A stretch of DNA of 64,000 nt from Cupriavidus sp. 2SB (GTDB lineage: Bacteria > Pseudomonadota > Gammaproteobacteria > Burkholderiales > Burkholderiaceae): assembly GCF_005503625.1 (NCBI RefSeq), contig NZ_SCMX01000025.1:1-64000 (forward strand). The letters are read 5' to 3'. The notes below the pieces were generated by a model that had not been told where the DNA came from, searched no databases, and saw only the letters and a program-made list of their open reading frames with translations. Position numbers and translations under genes: made by a program. Below are positions 58,890-64,000 of the stretch, piece by piece; position 1 is the stretch's first letter; each line of letters opens with the position of its first letter.

Positions 58890-61031
58890 ATGACTTCCAG
58901 CCGCCGTAACTTCCTGAAAATGGCCGGTGGCAGCGCCGCCGCCACCGCCGCGCTTGCCGCCTTCCCGCCGGCCATCCGCCGCGCACTGGCCATTCCGGCC
59001 AACAACGCCACCAAGTCGATCCGCGACGTGGAATACGTCGTGGTGCTGATGCAGGAAAACCGCTCCTTCGACCACTACTTCGGCACCATGAACGGCGTGC
59101 GCGGCTTCAGCGACCGCTTTCCGATTCCGCTCGCGGGTGGCCGCACCGTCCTTGAACAGACCTACGCCACGGGCAACACCAACCGCGTGGTGCTGCCGTA
59201 TCACCTCGACCAGACCCTGGGCAACGCCCAGCGCGTCAGCGGCACGCCGCACAGCCAGCCCGACGGGCAGGCCGCCTGGGATCTGGGCCGCATGAGCGCC
59301 TGGCCGACATCGAAGAAAACACAGTCGATGGGTTACTACACGGAGCAGGAACTGGGCTTCCAGTACGCGCTCGCCAACGCCTTCACGCTCTGCGACGCCT
59401 ACCACTGCAGCTTCCACGGCGGCACCAACACCAACCGGCTGTTCCACTGGACCGGCACCAATGATCCGTTCGGCAGGAATGGCGGCCCGGTGATCGACAA
59501 CAGCGGCGACTCGCTGAACGCCACCGGCATCAACTACACCTGGACGACCTATCCGGAGCGCCTGCAGTCCGCCGGCGTGACCTGGAAGGTCTACCAGAAC
59601 ATGCCGGACAACTACACGGACAACCCGCTGGCCGGCTTTGCGCAATATCGCGCGGCCAATGCGGCCAAGGGCAATGCCATCGATGGCGCGCCCTATCCGC
59701 CGTACACCGCCGCCGACGAAGCCGTGAGCCCGCTCTACAAGGGCATTTCCAACACCATGCCGGATGGCGGCTTCGTGCAGGCGCTGCGAGACGACGTGGC
59801 CGCCGGCACGCTGCCGCAGGTCTCGTGGGTCGTGGCACCGGCCACCTACTCCGAGCACCCGGGACCGTCGAGCCCGGTACAGGGCGCGTGGTACACGCAG
59901 CAGGTGATCGACGCGCTGACGTCGAACCCGGATATCTGGAGCCGCACCGTCCTGCTGATCAACTTCGACGAAAACGACGGCTTCTTCGACCACCTGCCCC
60001 CGCCATGCGCCCCGGCGCTCGATGGCAAGGGCCTGCCGGTGGGCTACACGTCGATGGATGCTTCCCCCGAGTACTACAGCGTGGACAAGACCCCGTTCGG
60101 CCCCGGCCCACGCGTGCCGATGTACGTGGTGTCGCCGTGGAGCCGTGGCGGCTGGGTCAACTCGCAGGTGTTCGATCACACCTCGGTGCTGCGCTTCCTG
60201 GAACAGCGCTTCGGCGTGGCCGAGACCAACATCAGCGCATATCGCCGCGCTGTGATGGGCGACCTGACTTCGGCCTTCGACTTCGTCAATCCGAATGGCA
60301 ATGTCACGGTAGGTGTTTCGTTCGACAAGGCCAAGGCCGACGCGGATCGCGCCGCGCAGGACGCCAAGACGCAGATTCCCGTGCCGACCGTTGCCGCCCA
60401 GTCGGTGCCGGTGCAGGCCAAGGGCACGCGTCCGTCGCGCGCCCTGCCCTACACGCTGCACACCAGCGGCGTGGAAGAGCCGGCCACCAACTCCTTCCTG
60501 CTGCGTTTCAAGAACGACGGCAAGCAGGCCGCGGTGTTCCACGTCTACGACCGTCTGAACCTCAGCGATGTCCCGCGCCGCTACGCGCTCGAAGCCGGCG
60601 TGTCGCACGACGCCCGCATCGACGTCAGCGCCGATAACGGCCGCTACGACCTCTGGGTGCTCGGCCCCAACGGCTACCACCGCGCCTTCCAGGGCGACGT
60701 GACTGCACAGAAGGCCGCCGGCGGCGGTGCTGCACCGGAGATCCAGGTCTGCTACGACGATGGCCCCGAGCCGAAGGTCTGGCTCACGCTGATCAATCGC
60801 GGCAGCGCCACCTGCACGTTCACGGTCAAGCCCAACGCCTACCGCACCGACGGGCCTTGGTCGTTCGAAGTACCGGCCGGCAAGAGCCTGGACCAGGGCT
60901 ACCCGGTGAAATCGCAGGCCAACTGGTATGACTTCACGGTGACCACGCAGCAAGGCGGTTTCAATCGCCGGTTTGCCGGGCGGCTGGAGAACGGGGTGCA
61001 TACGACGTCGGATCCGGCGATGGGGGTTTAA
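58890..61031 (+). CDS. Phosphocholine-specific phospholipase C
   Basis: A 713-residue exported phospholipase of the Pseudomonas PlcN/PlcH type. The Tat signal (SRRNFLKMAGG with Arg5-Arg6) indicates export folded. The phosphoesterase domain (about 40-470) opens with VVLMQENRSFDHYFGTMNGV, holds YHCSFHGGTNTNRLFHWTG, and has metal ligands in NFDENDGFFDHLPPP and the later FDHTSVLRFLEQRFG. The C-terminus carries two tandem DUF756 beta domains (about 500-600 and 610-695). It cleaves phosphatidylcholine to phosphocholine and diacylglycerol. A small lipoprotein gene precedes it. Confidence 0.93.
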   Translation: MTSSRRNFLKMAGGSAAATAALAAFPPAIRRALAIPANNATKSIRDVEYVVVLMQENRSFDHYFGTMNGVRGFSDRFPIPLAGGRTVLEQTYATGNTNRVVLPYHLDQTLGNAQRVSGTPHSQPDGQAAWDLGRMSAWPTSKKTQSMGYYTEQELGFQYALANAFTLCDAYHCSFHGGTNTNRLFHWTGTNDPFGRNGGPVIDNSGDSLNATGINYTWTTYPERLQSAGVTWKVYQNMPDNYTDNPLAGFAQYRAANAAKGNAIDGAPYPPYTAADEAVSPLYKGISNTMPDGGFVQALRDDVAAGTLPQVSWVVAPATYSEHPGPSSPVQGAWYTQQVIDALTSNPDIWSRTVLLINFDENDGFFDHLPPPCAPALDGKGLPVGYTSMDASPEYYSVDKTPFGPGPRVPMYVVSPWSRGGWVNSQVFDHTSVLRFLEQRFGVAETNISAYRRAVMGDLTSAFDFVNPNGNVTVGVSFDKAKADADRAAQDAKTQIPVPTVAAQSVPVQAKGTRPSRALPYTLHTSGVEEPATNSFLLRFKNDGKQAAVFHVYDRLNLSDVPRRYALEAGVSHDARIDVSADNGRYDLWVLGPNGYHRAFQGDVTAQKAAGGGAAPEIQVCYDDGPEPKVWLTLINRGSATCTFTVKPNAYRTDGPWSFEVPAGKSLDQGYPVKSQANWYDFTVTTQQGGFNRRFAGRLENGVHTTSDPAMGV

Positions 61032-61060
61032 GCCCCAGCATCTCTCCCGCTGATGGTTTT

Positions 61061-61186
61061 CTCCCCTCTCCCGCGAGCGGGAGAGGGGCGGGGGAGAGGG
61101 CGAGCCGTGCAAATTGCTACGCGGTCGGCAAGCAGAACCTCCAGCCCTCTCCCCCAACCCCTCTCCCACTGCGTGGGAGAGGGGAG
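61061..61186. repeat. Paired CCCTCTCCC hairpin element, inverted orientation
   Basis: The left unit is CTCCCCTCTCCCGC-GAGCGGGAGAGGGG and the right unit is CCCCTCTCCCACTGCGTGGG-type. The core GGCAAGCAGAACCTCCAGCC is the reverse complement of the core at 48754 and 25850, so this copy is inverted relative to them. It lies between the phospholipase and LysR genes. Confidence 0.82.
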
Positions 61187-61271
61187 CAAACACGCGCACA
61201 ACCCCACCTTCTTCCCCCTGTCACATTCCCGCCTTACAGTCGCCGGCTGACCTTGTTCTTCCGGAAGCTCA

Positions 61272-62195
61272 ATGCTTGGCGATCTGCTCATTACGTTCTA
61301 CGAAGTGGCACGACAGGGCAGCATCACCACGGCGGCGCGGCAACTGCGCCTGAGCCAGCCCACGGTCACCGGACGTATCCGCCAGCTTGAAGAGCTCTAT
61401 GGCGTGGAGTTGTTTCATCGCCGGTCCGGCCGGGTGGACCTGAGCGATGTGGGCGTGGCGCTCATGCCCCTGGCCGAGCAGATCCTGCAGCAGGAGAGCA
61501 ATGCGGACTTCCTGCTGCGCAATGCCGGCAACCTGCGCATGGGCAACCTGCGGATCGGTGCTACCGGCCCCTATTACATCCTGCGCAGCGTGGCCGCGTT
61601 TCGGCAGCGCTATCCCGCCATCGAGATCAGTATCGAGATTGGCAATTCGCGGCAGATGATCGAGGCGTTGTACGAGTACCGCATCGACGCCGCCGTGTCC
61701 TCGCACGCGCTCGACGACGATCGCCTGCACCGCGTGACCCTGGCCGCCGATCCGATGGTGCTGGTCGTGCATCCCGTGCATCCGCTCGCCCGTCGGCCCC
61801 GCGTGGAGGTGGCCGAACTGGCGACATGCCACCTGCTGGTACGCGAACAGGGCTCGATGACGCGCGAGGCCACAGAGTCCGCGCTGCTCGCCGCCGGGGC
61901 CAGCCTGCCCTCGCACACCGTCATCGGCAGCCGCGAGGCGATCTGCGAAGCCATTCGCCACAACCTCGGCGCCAGCGTGATGCCGGTAGGCGAGGTGCCG
62001 CGCGATCCGGCGCTCACCGTGGTGCAGTTCGCCAGCAATGCGCCAGTCATCCACGAATACCTGTACTGCCTCAACAGTCGACGCGACACCAGACTGCTGA
62101 GCGCCCTACTCGGCTGCCTGGTTACCCCCGGCAGTGTCGCCAGCCCCACGGACCTGCGTGGCGAGGTGCCGCCGCCAGCGCCTATATTGAATTGA
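61272..62195 (+). CDS. LysR-family transcriptional regulator
   Basis: A 307-residue regulator. The N-terminal helix-turn-helix is at about 1-60 (FYEVARQGSITTAARQLRLS, then QPTVTGRIRQLEELYGVELF). The substrate-binding-like effector domain (about 88-295) includes LRIGATGPYYILRSVAAFRQ and HPVHPLARRPRVEVAELATC. The start matches the family length. It is encoded upstream of, and in the same direction as, an M14-like peptidase gene, unlike the usual divergent LysR layout; the effector and targets are unknown. Confidence 0.92.
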   Translation: MLGDLLITFYEVARQGSITTAARQLRLSQPTVTGRIRQLEELYGVELFHRRSGRVDLSDVGVALMPLAEQILQQESNADFLLRNAGNLRMGNLRIGATGPYYILRSVAAFRQRYPAIEISIEIGNSRQMIEALYEYRIDAAVSSHALDDDRLHRVTLAADPMVLVVHPVHPLARRPRVEVAELATCHLLVREQGSMTREATESALLAAGASLPSHTVIGSREAICEAIRHNLGASVMPVGEVPRDPALTVVQFASNAPVIHEYLYCLNSRRDTRLLSALLGCLVTPGSVASPTDLRGEVPPPAPILN

Positions 62196-62256
62196 CGTCC
62201 GTCCGCGCCCCCCTTCGCCCTCACGCCTCCACCAGACACCTCCCACTGACGATGCA

Positions 62257-63285
62257 ATGACCGACCCGGGCCGCCCCAGCTTTCCCGAGTACGACCAGTT
62301 GCTCACGCTGCTGGAGCTTGGCGCGCCATGGTTCCAGACCGAGTCCGCCTGCCAGGTGGATGTCCGCGGCCACACCTTCGATGTCCACGTAGCCAGCCTG
62401 GGCACCCGCTCGCCCGATGCACCGGCCATTGGCATCTTCGGTGGTATCCACGGACTGGAACGCATCGGCACGCAACTGGTGCTCGACTACATGCGTGCGC
62501 TACTGTGCCGGCTCAGTTGGGACGAACTGCTGCACCGGCAACTGGAAACGGTTCGGCTGGTGTTCATGCCGATCGTCAATCCCGGCGGCATGTACGAAGC
62601 CACGCGCGCCAATCCCAACGGGGTGGATCTGATGCGCAACGCGCCCCAGAACGCTGACGACCGTGTGCCATTCCTGGCCGGTGGACAGCGGCTTGGCGCC
62701 TGGCTGCCGTGGTATCGTGGCCGCGCCGGCGCGCCGATGGAGGCCGAGAGCCGCGCGCTGCTGCGCGTGGTGGAGACTGAATTGTTGCCCCGCCCGCTCA
62801 GCTTTGCGGTCGATTGCCATTCCGGCTACGGCTGGCGTGACAGCATCTGGTTCCCCTATGCCCGCACGCACGCGCCGATGCCGCATTTCCCGGAGATGTA
62901 CCTGCTGAAGACGATGTTCGAACAGGCCCACCCCCATCACGGCTATGCCTTCGAGCCCCAGAGCCACCAGTACCTGCTGCATGGCGACCTCTGGGACTAC
63001 GCCTACGACCGCACGCCGCCCGGTGGCCTGTTCCTGCCGATGACGCTGGAACTGGGCTCGTGGCTCTGGATCAAGAAGAATCCCCGGCAACTGTTTTCAC
63101 GGGCGGGCATCTTCAATCCGATCAAGGCGCACCGCACGGCGCGCGTGCTACGGCGCCATGTGAGCCTGTTCGACTTTCTGGGCCGGGTGGCCGTGGCGCC
63201 CGAGCGCTGGCTGCCACACGGCGACCATCGCAATCAACTGCTGGCGCAGGCGCGCGCGCACTGGCGCGGCAGGCCCGCACCGTAG
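62257..63285 (+). CDS. M14-like zinc carboxypeptidase family protein
   Basis: A 342-residue protein. Zinc ligands His65 and Glu68 are in GGIHGLERIGTQ, the substrate-binding motif region is MPIVNPGGMYEATRANPNGV, and the third His is in DCHSGYGWRDS. This is the layout of M14/succinylglutamate-desuccinylase-like metalloenzymes. There is no signal peptide, so it is cytosolic and may act on an N-acyl amino acid or a short peptide. It lies 61 nt after the LysR gene and 15 nt before the hydrolase gene. Confidence 0.85.
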   Translation: MTDPGRPSFPEYDQLLTLLELGAPWFQTESACQVDVRGHTFDVHVASLGTRSPDAPAIGIFGGIHGLERIGTQLVLDYMRALLCRLSWDELLHRQLETVRLVFMPIVNPGGMYEATRANPNGVDLMRNAPQNADDRVPFLAGGQRLGAWLPWYRGRAGAPMEAESRALLRVVETELLPRPLSFAVDCHSGYGWRDSIWFPYARTHAPMPHFPEMYLLKTMFEQAHPHHGYAFEPQSHQYLLHGDLWDYAYDRTPPGGLFLPMTLELGSWLWIKKNPRQLFSRAGIFNPIKAHRTARVLRRHVSLFDFLGRVAVAPERWLPHGDHRNQLLAQARAHWRGRPAP

Positions 63286-63300
63286 CGCCTTCGATCCACC

Positions 63301-64000
63301 ATGGGACGTTGGATATTCCTGCGCGGCCTGACCCGCGAATCGCGTCACTGGGGTGACCTGCCCGCACGATGGGTGCAGCACGGGCTTGGCCAGCCGCTGC
63401 TGATCGACCTGCCCGGCAATGGCGATGCCCGCCAGCAACCGGTGCCCGGCACGGTGCGCGGCATGGCCCAAGCGATACGCGATGCGGCACACGCCTCCGG
63501 CACAAGCGGGCCATGGCATATCCTGGCCATGTCACTGGGCGCGATGGTCGCCACGGACTGGGCACAAACGCACCCGGAAGACCTCGCCAGCCTGGTGCTG
63601 ATCAATACCAGCATGCGGCCGTTCAGCCGTCCCACGCAGCGGCTGCGGCCACAGAACTGGGCTGCGATCCTCGGCATGGCACGTCACTGGCACGACCGGG
63701 TCCGGTGCGAGCGCACGATCCACCGGCTGACCTGCGAGCGGCTGGATACGCGCGATGCCGACCTTGCCCGCTGGGTCGAGATTGGAGAAAGCGCCCCGGT
63801 CACACGCGATGCCGCATGGCGCCAGCTACTGGCGGCGGCGCGCTTCCGCGCGCAGGACGTGCCGCCGCCCTGCCCCACGCTCATCGTCGCTTCCGACGTG
63901 GACCGGCTGGTCGATCCGCGATGCTCGGCGCGATTGGCAGCGGCATGGCAGGCCCCGCACGTCCGGTTCGCCCGGCATCCGTGGACCGGCCACGATTTGC
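63301..64000 (+). CDS. Alpha/beta-fold hydrolase, 3' end outside window
   Basis: The first 233 residues of an alpha/beta hydrolase. The early strand and oxyanion region are WIFLRGLTRESRHWGDLPAR, and the nucleophile elbow is LAMSLGAMVATDW (Ser in MSLGA). TLIVASDVDRLVDPRCSARL brings the acid Asp, and the His in PWTGHDL near the window end completes the triad. It probably ends within a few codons past 64000. It follows the M14-like gene by 15 nt, so the two are likely co-transcribed. Substrate unknown. Confidence 0.88.
   Translation, partial: MGRWIFLRGLTRESRHWGDLPARWVQHGLGQPLLIDLPGNGDARQQPVPGTVRGMAQAIRDAAHASGTSGPWHILAMSLGAMVATDWAQTHPEDLASLVLINTSMRPFSRPTQRLRPQNWAAILGMARHWHDRVRCERTIHRLTCERLDTRDADLARWVEIGESAPVTRDAAWRQLLAAARFRAQDVPPPCPTLIVASDVDRLVDPRCSARLAAAWQAPHVRFARHPWTGHDL

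Noticed and set aside
14780..61186. CRISPR array from the repeated CCCTCTCCC units
   Set aside because: Copies are single, kilobases apart and between genes. There are no regular spacers and no cas genes.
58863..61199. Long leftward frame opposite phospholipase C (778 codons)
   Set aside because: No recognisable domain; antisense to a clear Tat-exported phospholipase and running through a hairpin repeat.

Overview
The window reads as GC-rich chromosomal DNA of a beta-proteobacterium of the Burkholderiaceae, most likely Cupriavidus or a close Ralstonia relative. This is inferred from gene content (two Liv-type ABC transporters, a MarR-FUSC-DUF1656-HlyD-NodT efflux operon, an assimilatory nas/nir operon, many LysR/GntR/PadR regulators) and codon use; no rRNA or tRNA was seen to fix the taxon.

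Layout. (1) About 1-6.5 kb is a sparse accessory region: small hypothetical proteins, two helix-turn-helix proteins, a dual-specificity-type phosphatase, long non-coding gaps and inverted repeats. It looks like a genomic-island edge or remnant. (2) 6.6-11.8 kb is a five-gene, leftward, overlapping efflux operon under a MarR regulator. (3) 11.9-14.7 kb is the L-threonine degradation pair (SDR threonine dehydrogenase and Kbl) with a divergent XRE-cupin regulator. (4) 14.8-22.1 kb is a GntR regulator divergent from a glutamate-semialdehyde dehydrogenase and a complete Liv-type ABC transporter. (5) 22.0-31.1 kb holds a leftward deacetylase-GntR-flavin reductase operon and, divergently, a second Liv-type transporter. 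In this second system LivM, LivG and LivF are fused into one 862-residue protein, followed by gamma-glutamyltransferase; a sigma-54-like promoter and an NtrC-like site precede it. (6) 31.3-38.9 kb is a mixed accessory stretch: MFS transporter, a VapC toxin with an unusual upstream partner, SDR, DMT exporter, GNAT, HxlR, and hipBA with repeated operators. (7) 38.9-47.7 kb is the nitrate assimilation operon (nitrate transporter, NirB, NirD, FAD oxidoreductase, molybdopterin nitrate reductase). Its leader carries NtrC-like sites, a sigma-54 promoter, a two-hairpin ANTAR-type RNA and a terminator, so both initiation and attenuation control can be read from the sequence. (8) 47.7-64 kb is mostly metabolic: PLP enzymes, an AlaC-type aminotransferase, a YqjH/YqjI-like ferric reductase and His-rich PadR pair, a chemoreceptor, D-threonine aldolase, a Tat-exported phospholipase C, LysR, an M14-like peptidase and a truncated alpha/beta hydrolase.

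A family of CCCTCTCCC hairpin repeats (REP-like; three single and three paired copies) lies between genes from 14.8 kb to 61.2 kb, sometimes inside operons, and is absent from the first 14 kb. Nitrogen control is a recurring theme: both the nas operon and the transporter-GGT operon have sigma-54/NtrC-type promoters.
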